From Singulisphaera sp. GP187 (GTDB lineage: Bacteria; Planctomycetota; Phycisphaerae; Phycisphaerales; SM1A02): a DNA stretch of 64,000 bases. The translations under genes and the position numbers were made by a program. Shown here piece after piece: positions 53,029 through 61,388 of this stretch (positions are counted from its first letter, which is position 1; every line of letters starts with the position of its first letter). Below the pieces are notes generated by a model that saw nothing but the letters and a program-made list of their open reading frames with translations, searched no databases and was not told where the DNA came from. The stretch spans positions 1-64,000 of the forward strand of contig CAMBXO010000008.1 in the NCBI GenBank assembly GCA_945871915.1, read 5' to 3'.

Positions 53029-53676
53029 ATGTCGCCCCAGAATCCTGGCGAAGCTCAGAGTTTCCATTTTCATCCCAAGCCATCTGCACTGGCCATCGTT
53101 CTCACAATGATTCTTGTGGCTGGCGCGATCTTGTTTGGGATTTACGGACCACATGTGGCTGGACGACTCACCACATCCGGTGGAATTCCGCTCGTTGATG
53201 CGATCGATGCCGCGGCTGAACTTCGCGCCGCCGCCATTCAAAAGTGCTGGCAGGACAATTGCGAAGAAAATATTCACCGTGAAGAGGCTCGCGGTCGCGT
53301 GCAACAATGGGTGGGGCGATCTGCGGACATTCCGGACTTGGCTCCGCTTGGCTATCACCTTCGGCGAATCACCCCGGCAAGCCTTCCTGGTGCTGCCTTT
53401 CGAGGTGCCGTAGCGTTGTATCGTGGCACGGATAGCCACGATGGCCGCTGGATTGCACTCTTTTTTGCGGCCGATGATGGGCAGTATCTCTCGTTTGATG
53501 AGTTGGGCCGACCACAGCCACTCGACCCACGGACATCCATTCGAGCAGAACTTGGGTCGTTTTCAGAAGATGAAGCCATCGCGATGATTTGGAGTGATGG
53601 ACAAGTGCTGCGCATCGCATGCATGGATGATGAACATGAAGCAGATCGCGTGCGCGAGGCGCTCGGCACCCCCTGA
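53029..53676 (+). CDS. Membrane protein with anti-sigma-factor-like outer domain
   Basis: 215 residues. One transmembrane helix (LAIVLTMILVAGAILFGIYG) after a 20-residue cytoplasmic tail. The outer part resembles the extracytoplasmic segment of transmembrane anti-sigma factors: LGYHLRRITPASLPGAAF, AVALYRGTDSHDGRWIALFF and AIAMIWSDGQVLRIAC. No zinc-binding anti-sigma motif is seen and no sigma factor gene is adjacent, so the assignment stays weak. ATG at 53029; 35 bp before metG. Confidence 0.68.
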   Translation: MSPQNPGEAQSFHFHPKPSALAIVLTMILVAGAILFGIYGPHVAGRLTTSGGIPLVDAIDAAAELRAAAIQKCWQDNCEENIHREEARGRVQQWVGRSADIPDLAPLGYHLRRITPASLPGAAFRGAVALYRGTDSHDGRWIALFFAADDGQYLSFDELGRPQPLDPRTSIRAELGSFSEDEAIAMIWSDGQVLRIACMDDEHEADRVREALGTP

Positions 53677-53711
53677 GTTGCTCTTGCAATTCTCTTAGAC
53701 TGGCCGCATCC

Positions 53712-55259
53712 ATGAAGTCGACCGCAAGCATCACCACTCCGATTTACTACGTCAATGACAAACCGCACATTGGGCATGTGTTCACAACCACCGTGTGTGA
53801 TGTGTGGGCGCGCGCCATGCGAATGCAGGGCCGCGATACTTTTTTTCTGACCGGCACCGACGAACATGGCGTCAAGGTTGAAAAGAGCGCGTTGGCACAT
53901 GGGGTCACGCCTCAGGAATGGGCTGACAGAAACGCCGCAGAATTTAGGCGTGTTCTGCAACTGTTCGATCTGACCAATGATGACTTCATCCGAACGACCG
54001 AGCCGAGGCATGAGGCGCAGGTCCAGGCCTTGGTTGAGCGACTCAAGGCTGCGGGCGTGTTGTACAAGGGTGCATTCGAGGGTTGGTACGACGAAGGAGA
54101 GGAAAACTATCTCACAGAAACTCGAGCTAAGGAGTCTGGATATAAAAGCCCCGTCAATGGGCGGCCACTGGTCCGCGCCAAAGAGGAGAACTGGTATTTC
54201 AGACTCAGCGCGTTTGCACCGCGCCTGATGGAACTCTTCACAAGCCGGCCCGACTTTGTTCGACCAGAGGCTCGCCGCAACGAAGTTCTTGGCAGGCTTC
54301 GCGAGGGCCTTCAGGATGTTCCTATGACCCGGACCAACTTCTCGTGGGGCATTCCCATGCCCGGCGATCAGGGCCACGTGATTTATGTTTGGATTGATGC
54401 GCTCTTCAATTACATCACCGCACTCGGCCTTGGCAATGACAGCACACCGAAGCGACACCCGTATTGGCCCGCGGATTTCCATGTGATCGGAAAAGAAATT
54501 CTCTGGTTTCATGCAGTCATTTGGCCTGCGTTGCTTATGGCGCTTGAAATGCCGCTTCCACAGTGTGTCTTTGCGCACAGCTTCTGGATTCATGAAGGTC
54601 AGAAAATGAGTAAGAGCCTTGGCAACTTCATCGATCTTCCCGCCATGGAGGGCTACGTGTCCAAGTACGGTCTTGATGCGTTTCGCTGGTTCATGGTCAC
54701 GCGTGGCCCGCTTGATTCAACCGACACCGACTTTCGCGCCTTGGCCTTTCACGAGACTTATGTGGCCGATCTGGTGAACACCGTTGGCAACTGCTCAAGC
54801 CGTGTCACCGCCATGATTGCCAAAACATTTGACGGCGTCATGCCGGCGGACTCCTTTGCCGGAGGCGAGTGGCCCGCACGGTGCGCCACAGTGGTCCAAG
54901 CATGGCAACGGCACATGCAGCAATTCGAACTTGGGCCGGCCGCCGCGGCGGCCATTGGTTTGTTGCGTGAGGTGGATGGATTTATCAATCGCACGGAACC
55001 ATTCAAGCTGGCCAAGGACCCTTCGCGGCGCGACGAGGTTTCCAGCATCTTGGCGCAGTGCGCCGAAGCAGTCCGCATCGCCGGAATTTTGCTTGAACCA
55101 TTTCTTCCGCATCGCATGAAAGATCTTCAGTCCGCGATTGGCGACCAAGCACCAACCATGGACTGGGAAAGTCGCGTCCGGTGGGGTGGACTGAAACCTG
55201 GAACTCGCATCACAAAAGTTGCGCTGTACCCCCGTTTGGAAGCTGCGGTGGCCGGTTAG
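53712..55259 (+). CDS. metG: Methionyl-tRNA synthetase
   Basis: 515 residues. PIYYVNDKPHIGHVFTT (HIGH), TGTDEHGVKVEKSA, the central WYDEGEENYLTETRAKES without zinc-binding cysteines, SWGIPMPGDQGHVIYVWIDAL, and KMSKSLGNFIDLP (KMSKS) define a zinc-less MetG. A C-terminal anticodon-binding helical domain ends at about residue 480; there is no tRNA-binding Arc1p-like extension. ATG at 53712. Confidence 0.96.
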   Translation: MKSTASITTPIYYVNDKPHIGHVFTTTVCDVWARAMRMQGRDTFFLTGTDEHGVKVEKSALAHGVTPQEWADRNAAEFRRVLQLFDLTNDDFIRTTEPRHEAQVQALVERLKAAGVLYKGAFEGWYDEGEENYLTETRAKESGYKSPVNGRPLVRAKEENWYFRLSAFAPRLMELFTSRPDFVRPEARRNEVLGRLREGLQDVPMTRTNFSWGIPMPGDQGHVIYVWIDALFNYITALGLGNDSTPKRHPYWPADFHVIGKEILWFHAVIWPALLMALEMPLPQCVFAHSFWIHEGQKMSKSLGNFIDLPAMEGYVSKYGLDAFRWFMVTRGPLDSTDTDFRALAFHETYVADLVNTVGNCSSRVTAMIAKTFDGVMPADSFAGGEWPARCATVVQAWQRHMQQFELGPAAAAAIGLLREVDGFINRTEPFKLAKDPSRRDEVSSILAQCAEAVRIAGILLEPFLPHRMKDLQSAIGDQAPTMDWESRVRWGGLKPGTRITKVALYPRLEAAVAG

Positions 55260-55352
55260 GGGTCGCGGCCCTGTGAAGGCAAATGATTTCGAGCACGATT
55301 GCTGGGGGATCGTGCATACTGTGGCTCCGGATCAATCTTCAAAAGGTCGCCC

Positions 55353-56030
55353 ATGCAGCCAAAGAAAATTATCGTTGGGATCACTGGTGCAAGTGGTGCA
55401 CCGTATGCGCTGCGATTGATCGAACGGTTGGCGGAGGCCGAGTGTGAAATTCATCTCGTTGTTTCGCCGCTTGGTCGCCGCCTCCTTTCGGACGAGTGCG
55501 GCCTGTCACGACTGGATGCCAACGAGCTGACGGGTGGTCGGGCTCCACAATTACAGGTTCACAATGAGAACGATCTTGGCGGACCGCTTGCCAGCGGAAG
55601 TTTTCAACATGATGGAATGGTGGTGGTTCCGTGTTCTGGAAACACTCTGAGCAAGATCGCCTATGGATTGACGGACAATCAATTGCAGCGTGCTGCGCTC
55701 GTTGCGTTGAAAGAGCGGCGAAGGCTTATTTTGGCGCATCGCGAGACGCCGTTGAGTCGGGTGGATATCGAGGCCATGCGTGCTGCCACCCTTGCGGGGG
55801 CCATTGTTTTGCCGCTCTCTCCGGGTTTCTATCTCAATCCAACAGAGCTCCATCACCTTGTGGACTTTATGGTGGCTCGAATCATGGATCTGCTGCAGGT
55901 GCCCCACGCAATTCTTCCAACATGGGAAGAGCATCAGCTCACTCAGCGAGCCGAACGACGATCGGGTGATTCTAAAAATCAAGCGAGCGGGCACGGCGAA
56001 CCGTACCCGCCCGCTCAAAAAAGGGCGTGA
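55353..56030 (+). CDS. ubiX: UbiX-family flavin prenyltransferase
   Basis: 225 residues. IIVGITGASGAPYALRLIE (FMN site), VVPCSGNTLSKIAYGLTDNQ, RRLILAHRETPLS and LPLSPGFYLNPTELHHLVDF are UbiX/Pad1 blocks; the enzyme makes prenylated FMN for UbiD-type decarboxylases. The ATG at 55353 has AAGG upstream; an open frame from 55299 is ignored. With a ubiA homologue 3 kb away it fits quinone synthesis (ubiquinone or the futalosine route); no ubiD is in the window. The last 35 residues are polar and probably disordered. Confidence 0.92.
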   Translation: MQPKKIIVGITGASGAPYALRLIERLAEAECEIHLVVSPLGRRLLSDECGLSRLDANELTGGRAPQLQVHNENDLGGPLASGSFQHDGMVVVPCSGNTLSKIAYGLTDNQLQRAALVALKERRRLILAHRETPLSRVDIEAMRAATLAGAIVLPLSPGFYLNPTELHHLVDFMVARIMDLLQVPHAILPTWEEHQLTQRAERRSGDSKNQASGHGEPYPPAQKRA

Positions 56031-56045
56031 GCGAGTGACAGGGAA

Positions 56046-56198
56046 TTAGATTCCTTGTCGCCTCCCACGTGTTGTTCCGCCCTGCACCGTAGCCAGCACG
56101 GCCAACGATCCAGAAGCAGAAACGAGGTTCGTGACCATCGATGAGGCACCGAGCGTGCAGCATCCTTCGATGGCGTCTTTCAATTCGAGATTTGTCAT
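56046..56198 (-). CDS. 50-residue orphan peptide
   Basis: ATG at 56198, GAGGGA 7 nt upstream, TAA at 56046. The peptide begins MTNLELKDAIEGCCTLGASS and continues with a small-residue, hydrophobic segment (VSASGSLAVLATVQGG) and a basic end (RGRRQGI). No family recognised. The acidic start, CC pair and Ala/Ser/Gly/Val-rich core would suit a secreted or modified peptide or a short membrane peptide, but no modification or transport genes are near. It lies downstream of proS beyond the large inverted repeat. Could be a chance frame. Confidence 0.4.
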   Translation of the reverse strand: MTNLELKDAIEGCCTLGASSMVTNLVSASGSLAVLATVQGGTTRGRRQGI

Positions 56199-56449
56199 GT
56201 CCTTTTCCCTCAACCTCAATGCAGTTCAGTGTGTGTATATCCGCGTTGAATGCAAGAACTGTTGCTTGGAATTTGGTGGATCTGGGTTGTAACTAGGGAC
56301 GGGGGTAGGGTCGGTAACTAGGGACGGGGGTCGTTATTAGGCACCGCTCTGCGGTGCCTAATAACGACCCCCGTCCCTAGTTACCGACCCTACCCCCGTC
56401 CCTAGTTACCGACCCGACCCGCGTCCCTGGTTATCACAACCATCCAGAT
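56199..56449. other. Non-coding gap between proS and the orphan peptide
   Basis: Apart from the 121-bp inverted repeat and its extra half-unit, 56199-56288 and 56437-56449 show nothing recognisable. The large hairpin could act as a bidirectional transcription barrier for the convergent genes, but there is no T-run on either side. Confidence 0.6.
56289..56409. repeat. 59-bp perfect inverted repeat with 3-nt loop
   Basis: Two 59-base arms (56289-56347 and 56351-56409) are exact reverse complements around TCT. Each arm is built of two copies of GGTAACTAGGGACGGGGGT plus a tip GTTATTAGGCACCGC. A third, imperfect unit (GTTACCGACCCGACCCGCG) follows at 56405-56436. It occupies the gap between convergent ubiX and proS; as RNA it would form a very stable stem, and as DNA a cruciform. 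No transposase is attached. Confidence 0.95.
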
Positions 56450-58015
56450 TCAATACGCCTTCGCAAACACCACGCGCCGCTTCGCAGGCTTTCCGCTCAA
56501 GATGCATTGTCCCGGATCGTCTTGACCGTCGAGCGGAATGCATCGAACAGTCACCCCAAGTTCGTCTTTCAATTTGGACTCCTCCATCGGATCCATTGCA
56601 AATCGGCTGAGGGCAAAGCCGCCATGAATCTCCGTCGGCACGCCTTCGCTCTCAGGTTTCAATGCCGTAAAGAACGCTCGAAATTCCTTTGGATCATCAA
56701 TGGAACGGGTGTTCGCCACTTCATGCGCCTTGGCCTTAGCAAACATGCTTTGCTGCATCTCGTCAAGCAGTGACACCACGCCCGCCACCAGCGCGTCCGC
56801 ACTCATAGCTGTTCGTTCCTTCACGCCACGATCTCGCCGCGAAACACTCACAACACCTTGCTCTAAATCGCGTGGACCAATCTCGACTCGAAGCGGCGCA
56901 CCCTTCTTTACCCAACTCCACATTTTGTCTCCACCACGCAAGTCTCGCCGGTCCACTTCAACTTCTAAAGTTCCACCCACATACGACACCTCGCGAAGAC
57001 GAGCAGCCAACTTCTCGCACGCCTCCATGACAACCGCCGCACACTCTGGTTTGGGAAGAATCGGCAGAATCACCACATGCGTGGGAGCCAAACGAGGAGG
57101 CACGACCATGCCATCATCATCGGCGTGTGTCATGAGCAGTGCCCCGATCAGTCGTGTGCTCACCCCCCAACTCGTCGTCCAGGCATGCTGCAAAATTCCA
57201 GCCTGATCCAAAAATTTGATCTCGCTCGCCTTGGCAAAGTTCTGCCCAAGAAAATGGCTCGTGCCGCCCTGCAGCGCCTTGCGATCCTGCATCATGGCTT
57301 CGATCGAAAGAGTTTCCACCGCTCCCGGAAATCGCTCGCCCTCGGTCTTTCGCCCCTTCACAACTGGCATCGCCATCCAATTCTCCGCAAAATCCGCGTA
57401 GACATCCAACATCTTGCGGGTCTCCTCCTGCGCTTCTGCCTCGGTTGCGTGGGCGGTATGCCCTTCTTGCCACAAGAATTCTGTGGTTCGAAGAAACAAT
57501 CGCGTCCGCATTTCCCAGCGAACCACATTGGCCCATTGATTGATAAGCAGTGGAAGATCGCGGTAACTCTGCACCCACTTTGCAAAGCTTGCACCAATGA
57601 TTGTTTCAGATGTCGGCCGCACAACAAGCGGCTCGTCCAATTCACCAGCCGGTATCAATCCTGGCTTGCCATCCCGCTTAATGCCAGCTTGCAACCGGTG
57701 ATGCGTTACCACGGCGCACTCTTTGGCAAACCCCTCAACATGCTGCGCTTCTTTTTCCAGAAACGAGAGCGGAATGAACAGTGGGAAGTACGCGTTCTTA
57801 TGACCCGTCTGCTTAAACATTCGATCAAGCACTCGCTGCATGTTTTCCCAAAGGGAATAACCCCACGGCTTGATCACCATGCATCCTCGCACCGGACTGT
57901 TTTCCGCAAGATCCGCCGCTCGCACCACCTGCTGATACCACTCCGCATAATTCTGGGCGCGCGTGGGTTGGATAGCGGTCTGCGGTGCGTTCTGTGATTT
58001 GGTGGGTTGACTCAT
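56450..58015 (-). CDS. proS: Prolyl-tRNA synthetase (eukaryote/archaeal-like class)
   Basis: 521 residues. RPTSETIIGASFAKW (motif 2 region), RTTEFLWQEGHTAHATEAEA, and LQGGTSHFLGQNFAKA belong to the archaeal/eukaryote-type ProS without the bacterial editing insert; the C-terminal anticodon domain holds VSVSRRDRG and ends in a KxY motif (FAKAY) typical of this class. ATG at 58015 has GGA 9 nt upstream; the open frame runs to 58060. First enzyme downstream of the CHAD gene on the minus strand (97 bp). Confidence 0.95.
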   Translation of the reverse strand: MSQPTKSQNAPQTAIQPTRAQNYAEWYQQVVRAADLAENSPVRGCMVIKPWGYSLWENMQRVLDRMFKQTGHKNAYFPLFIPLSFLEKEAQHVEGFAKECAVVTHHRLQAGIKRDGKPGLIPAGELDEPLVVRPTSETIIGASFAKWVQSYRDLPLLINQWANVVRWEMRTRLFLRTTEFLWQEGHTAHATEAEAQEETRKMLDVYADFAENWMAMPVVKGRKTEGERFPGAVETLSIEAMMQDRKALQGGTSHFLGQNFAKASEIKFLDQAGILQHAWTTSWGVSTRLIGALLMTHADDDGMVVPPRLAPTHVVILPILPKPECAAVVMEACEKLAARLREVSYVGGTLEVEVDRRDLRGGDKMWSWVKKGAPLRVEIGPRDLEQGVVSVSRRDRGVKERTAMSADALVAGVVSLLDEMQQSMFAKAKAHEVANTRSIDDPKEFRAFFTALKPESEGVPTEIHGGFALSRFAMDPMEESKLKDELGVTVRCIPLDGQDDPGQCILSGKPAKRRVVFAKAY

Positions 58016-58112
58016 AAGCGATCCGTGGTGGATGGCGAAGGTAGCACGCCCGATCCGCACAATGCTTCCCCGTCACACTCTGATGGCATACACCTTACGA
58101 ACTCCCCGCTGG

Positions 58113-59024
58113 CTAATCCTTGGCTGCACCACCGACCAACTGCTTTTTGCAGGCACTTCGCCCTTGTTTCAACGCGCGAAGTCCCTCGCGTTGGGCGGCT
58201 CGCAACCGCGCCGCGTAGTGGCGATTGGCCGCAATTCGCAATGTGTGAACGACTTCATACAGAGGAGAACCCGCGATCTGCTCTGGAATGCGGTCAAGCA
58301 TCAGCTTTGCATCACGGGCCTCGCCAAGCGCTCCAGCCGCCAGCCGCAATCTGCGTTCGGAATTCTTCACCCATGCGCCACCCCACGACTGCACCATCAC
58401 AAGCACATTGGCCACGCGTTGCGTTCGCTTACGCACTCCATGCAACCATGCCTCGTCCCGCCCCTTCCAACTTGATTGATATCTGTTTCGCGCGCGGCCC
58501 CAAGCCTTCACTACGGCATTCGCAACAACCTTCGCATCAACCTCTCGAAAGTCCAATGCCATCGCGCGGTCACGAATCGCCTCCATCTCGCGACGACTCG
58601 CCTCGACAAGTTCTTGAATTCCCTGAACCGACAAACCCGCTGCGGCTTCACTGACCGACCCGCCGCTCATTCGCCACGCATCCATCGCAAGGGCTCGCAA
58701 CTGTCTTGGAAGAAGCATGGCCACACGCTCCGCCGCAATTCGGCGTGCATGTGCATCGCGTAGTGATCCGAGCCGACGCGCCGCCTCGCTGAGTGCCCGA
58801 TCCATGGCACGACACTCACGAATGGACACGCCATCGCCCATCAACGCAATCGTTGCCCGCAATCGCTTGACCGATCGACGAAATTCATGAACCCCTTCGA
58901 CACAATCTCGCGGTTTACCTTGACATGTTTGGTCGAGCCTACGCAGCGACTGCTCGAATTCTCGTGAGAGGAGCCTTCGGAGCGAGCCTGCGAGCGGCTG
59001 TCGTACATCGAGTGACAACGACAT
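58113..59024 (-). CDS. CHAD domain protein
   Basis: 303 residues, all helical. The conserved basic histidine-bearing helices are CVEGVHEFRRSVKRLRATI and WLHGVRKRTQRVANVL, with LGSLRDAHARRIAAER and LGEARDAKLMLDRI in the loops, the two-repeat CHAD plan. CHAD proteins bind inorganic polyphosphate; no CYTH domain or polyphosphate kinase is adjacent. ATG at 59024, 9 bp after ubiA on the same strand. Confidence 0.93.
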   Translation of the reverse strand: MSLSLDVRQPLAGSLRRLLSREFEQSLRRLDQTCQGKPRDCVEGVHEFRRSVKRLRATIALMGDGVSIRECRAMDRALSEAARRLGSLRDAHARRIAAERVAMLLPRQLRALAMDAWRMSGGSVSEAAAGLSVQGIQELVEASRREMEAIRDRAMALDFREVDAKVVANAVVKAWGRARNRYQSSWKGRDEAWLHGVRKRTQRVANVLVMVQSWGGAWVKNSERRLRLAAGALGEARDAKLMLDRIPEQIAGSPLYEVVHTLRIAANRHYAARLRAAQREGLRALKQGRSACKKQLVGGAAKD

Positions 59025-59033
59025 TTCAAAAGG

Positions 59034-59936
59034 CTACCGCCCAATCCCGGCGAGACCGGCAATTCCTGAGGCTCCTAACACAACACTTACACAACCGTTG
59101 ATGGTGAAAAATGTCAGCGCCATGCGCGTTGTGCCCCATGTGCGAACCGTCGCGTGTTCGATCAGCAACAACACCCCAGTCGCAACAATCGCCCATTGAA
59201 AGATGGCGCCAAGTCGTGGCTCACTGATCCATGCCATCACAAGGCATCCCATCGCCGCGGCATGCACCCCTGCACTCACCCACATGGCTCCAGATTCGCC
59301 AAGAGCCACCGGCAAACTGGACAGCCCGTCGCGGCGATCTACTTGGACATCCTGCAGGGCGTAGATCACATCAAACCCGCTCACCCACAGAAGCACCATG
59401 GCGGCAAGCCACAGCACAACCGGTTCCGCAACCGCGTCGGGCCGAACGGCGAGTGCCGCCGCCGGAACGCTGATTGCAAGACTTGCTCCAAGCCACCCGT
59501 GGCACATCCATGTCCATCGCTTGAGAAGTGGATACACCGCCATCCACGCAAGCACGGGCACGGCCAGCCAAAGCGGCCACCAGTTTTGGTGCAGCACTCC
59601 AAACAAAACGCAGAACAGAATAAAAAGCATCGCCATACCGAGAGCCATTGCTCCTGCGGCTCGTTTCGAAATCGCCCCAGATGGAATGGCGCGTTGCGCT
59701 GTTCGCTGATTGCGAGCATCGATCGACGCATCAAGAATGCGGTTGCAAAGCATGGCGACCGTTCGTCCTGTGATCATGCAGCCGATGATCAGCGCCCACG
59801 GAATCACAGACCACTTCACAGAGATCGAATCCATTGCTGCAAGACATGCCCCAAGCAATGCGAATGGCAACGCAAAGATGCTGTGATGCAACTTGATGTC
59901 AACGGCCGCGGCTCGCAGGCTTCCGGCAAGATTCAT
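59034..59936 (-). CDS. ubiA: UbiA-family 4-hydroxybenzoate/aromatic polyprenyltransferase
   Basis: 300 residues, about nine transmembrane helices. The two Asp-rich prenyl-diphosphate sites are LCNRILDASIDARNQRTAQR and VIYALQDVQVDRRDG, and HHSIFALPFALLGACLA is the usual N-terminal helix. It attaches a polyprenyl chain to an aromatic quinone precursor in the membrane; in planctomycetes this may be the MqnP step of the futalosine menaquinone route. ATG at 59936; 18 bp after the lipoprotein gene. Confidence 0.92.
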   Translation of the reverse strand: MNLAGSLRAAAVDIKLHHSIFALPFALLGACLAAMDSISVKWSVIPWALIIGCMITGRTVAMLCNRILDASIDARNQRTAQRAIPSGAISKRAAGAMALGMAMLFILFCVLFGVLHQNWWPLWLAVPVLAWMAVYPLLKRWTWMCHGWLGASLAISVPAAALAVRPDAVAEPVVLWLAAMVLLWVSGFDVIYALQDVQVDRRDGLSSLPVALGESGAMWVSAGVHAAAMGCLVMAWISEPRLGAIFQWAIVATGVLLLIEHATVRTWGTTRMALTFFTINGCVSVVLGASGIAGLAGIGR

Positions 59937-59954
59937 GCACGATCCACGGACGAA

Positions 59955-60527
59955 TCAGTGGCCGGTGTTTGCCGGTGGTTTTGCAGCGACTGGAACAGCC
60001 ACCGGGTTTTCAATTTCCGTCGGAGCAGATTCCGAAGGCGTATCGGCGAACGGACCGCTGACGGGTGCATTGAACGCTCGTTGCTTTGCCGGAATCAACC
60101 ATCGCTGCACATACATGGGTCGATAGTCGGCCCCAAGTGCGCCTTCCAAATACACCGTAAGAATCTGATAGACGCCTTCGGGTGACGGATACACGATGTC
60201 CACTTCAGCTTGACCTCCGTTGAGGCGAACTTGTTGAACAGTGAATGCATCCTTGTCATTGGCAGTCATAGGTCTTGCACCGTCTCCCAGCCTGCGACCA
60301 ACATCATCCCACGCTGTTCCGAGTGTTTCAGGAGGAAGATTGAACACCATGGGTGCGTTGGGGTTGCCTCGCTGCTGCGCGTAACGAAGTGAACTGGCCA
60401 TTAACTGTGGAAGTGGCGGCGTGTTGCCAGTCACGGAAGCTCGACCGCTTGTCGGTGGATAGGTTGCAGTGGAAGCACAGGCCGCAAGCACCAAGAGTGC
60501 GCTTGCAAGCAGAAGTGTTCGAGTCAT
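59955..60527 (-). CDS. Putative lipoprotein
   Basis: 190 residues. The ATG at 60527 has AGGAGG at a 7-nt spacing and gives MTRTLLLASALLVLAACAS, a type II signal with lipobox LAAC. Residues about 50-150 contain WDDVGRRLGDGARPMTAND and YQILTVYLEGALGADY, a small alpha/beta fold I do not recognise; the C-terminal 45 residues are Pro/Ala-rich. It sits between nusG and ubiA, in the place usually occupied by rplK-rplA, so the ribosomal operon is broken here. Confidence 0.8.
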   Translation of the reverse strand: MTRTLLLASALLVLAACASTATYPPTSGRASVTGNTPPLPQLMASSLRYAQQRGNPNAPMVFNLPPETLGTAWDDVGRRLGDGARPMTANDKDAFTVQQVRLNGGQAEVDIVYPSPEGVYQILTVYLEGALGADYRPMYVQRWLIPAKQRAFNAPVSGPFADTPSESAPTEIENPVAVPVAAKPPANTGH

Positions 60528-60544
60528 GCGAAAGCCTCCTAAGG

Positions 60545-61384
60545 TCACTTCTCTGCCTTACCGATCTGCCAGTACTCCAATTCCACAGGAGCCTGACGAC
60601 CGAAGATGGTAACCAACACTCGCACAAGACCCTTGTCTGGAAGTGTTTCGTCGACGGTGCCTTCGTAACTCTGGAAAGGTCCTTCGTTGATGGTGACCGC
60701 GTCGCCCTTGGCGAATTCCATTCGCACAGTCGGCATCTCCTCGGGCTTGCGACTGTCAAAGAGCATCTTCTCAACTTCGGGCGTCGTCATGGGCGTTGGT
60801 CGACCGGCGGTACCCACAAAATCACCAACACCCGTTGTCTCTTTGATCAGAAAGAACACATCCTGCGGAATGCGTCCGTCCGGTTCAAGTTTCATTTCCA
60901 CGAACACATAGCCGGGGTACAGCTTGGTTTCTGTCACCTTCTGTTTGCCAGCCTTCATGGTCTTCGTCTTCTCAGTTGGAACCATGATTCGCCCAACAAG
61001 GTGCAGCATGGCCTCAATCTGCACCTTGCGAAGAAGCGTGTCACGCACAGGGTTTTCTTTGTTGCTGGCAACTCGCAACACAAACCAATCCATGCCATCT
61101 CGATACATCGGAAGCTCAACATTGGGATCGTTTGGATCCACCACGGTTGCCGATGGATTACTTACGGTGTTGGCGCGAGCGGCCTGCTCCTTGTCCTTGC
61201 TGCTGCTGGTTGTCTCGAGCGCACGACTGGTGGCCACACCGCCTGTCAATGAACTACTGGTGTTTCGAAACGCTGCGGGGCCAATGGCCAAATTCTTAGG
61301 CTTCGCCGTTGCTTCGGCTTTTCCCTTTGAATGTTGTTCGCCCTCGGTGGCGTGCGATTCGTTTTCAAACTCGTTGGAAACCAT
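60545..61384 (-). CDS. nusG: Transcription antitermination protein NusG with long N-terminal extension
   Basis: 279 residues. The NGN domain starts near residue 97 (DWFVLRVASNKENPVRDTLL), with KLYPGYVFVEM and TGVGDFVGT; the KOW domain is FAKGDAVTINEGPFQSYEG. The first ~95 residues are a Ser/Thr/Ala/Lys/Glu-rich disordered extension not found in E. coli NusG. ATG at 61384 lies 4 nt after the secE stop with GAGGAG upstream. NusG joins RNA polymerase to Rho or the ribosome. Confidence 0.95.
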   Translation of the reverse strand: MVSNEFENESHATEGEQHSKGKAEATAKPKNLAIGPAAFRNTSSSLTGGVATSRALETTSSSKDKEQAARANTVSNPSATVVDPNDPNVELPMYRDGMDWFVLRVASNKENPVRDTLLRKVQIEAMLHLVGRIMVPTEKTKTMKAGKQKVTETKLYPGYVFVEMKLEPDGRIPQDVFFLIKETTGVGDFVGTAGRPTPMTTPEVEKMLFDSRKPEEMPTVRMEFAKGDAVTINEGPFQSYEGTVDETLPDKGLVRVLVTIFGRQAPVELEYWQIGKAEK

Positions 61385-61388
61385 CGAT

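Noticed and set aside
53712-55259. Missing zinc cysteines in MetG
   Set aside because: Zinc-less MetG forms are a well-known subgroup.
56289-56409. Ordinary Rho-independent terminator for ubiX or proS
   Set aside because: Arms are far too long and no T-run follows on either strand; kept as a repeat element.
56289-56436. CRISPR array
   Set aside because: The repeats are inverted and adjacent without spacers, and no cas genes are in the window.
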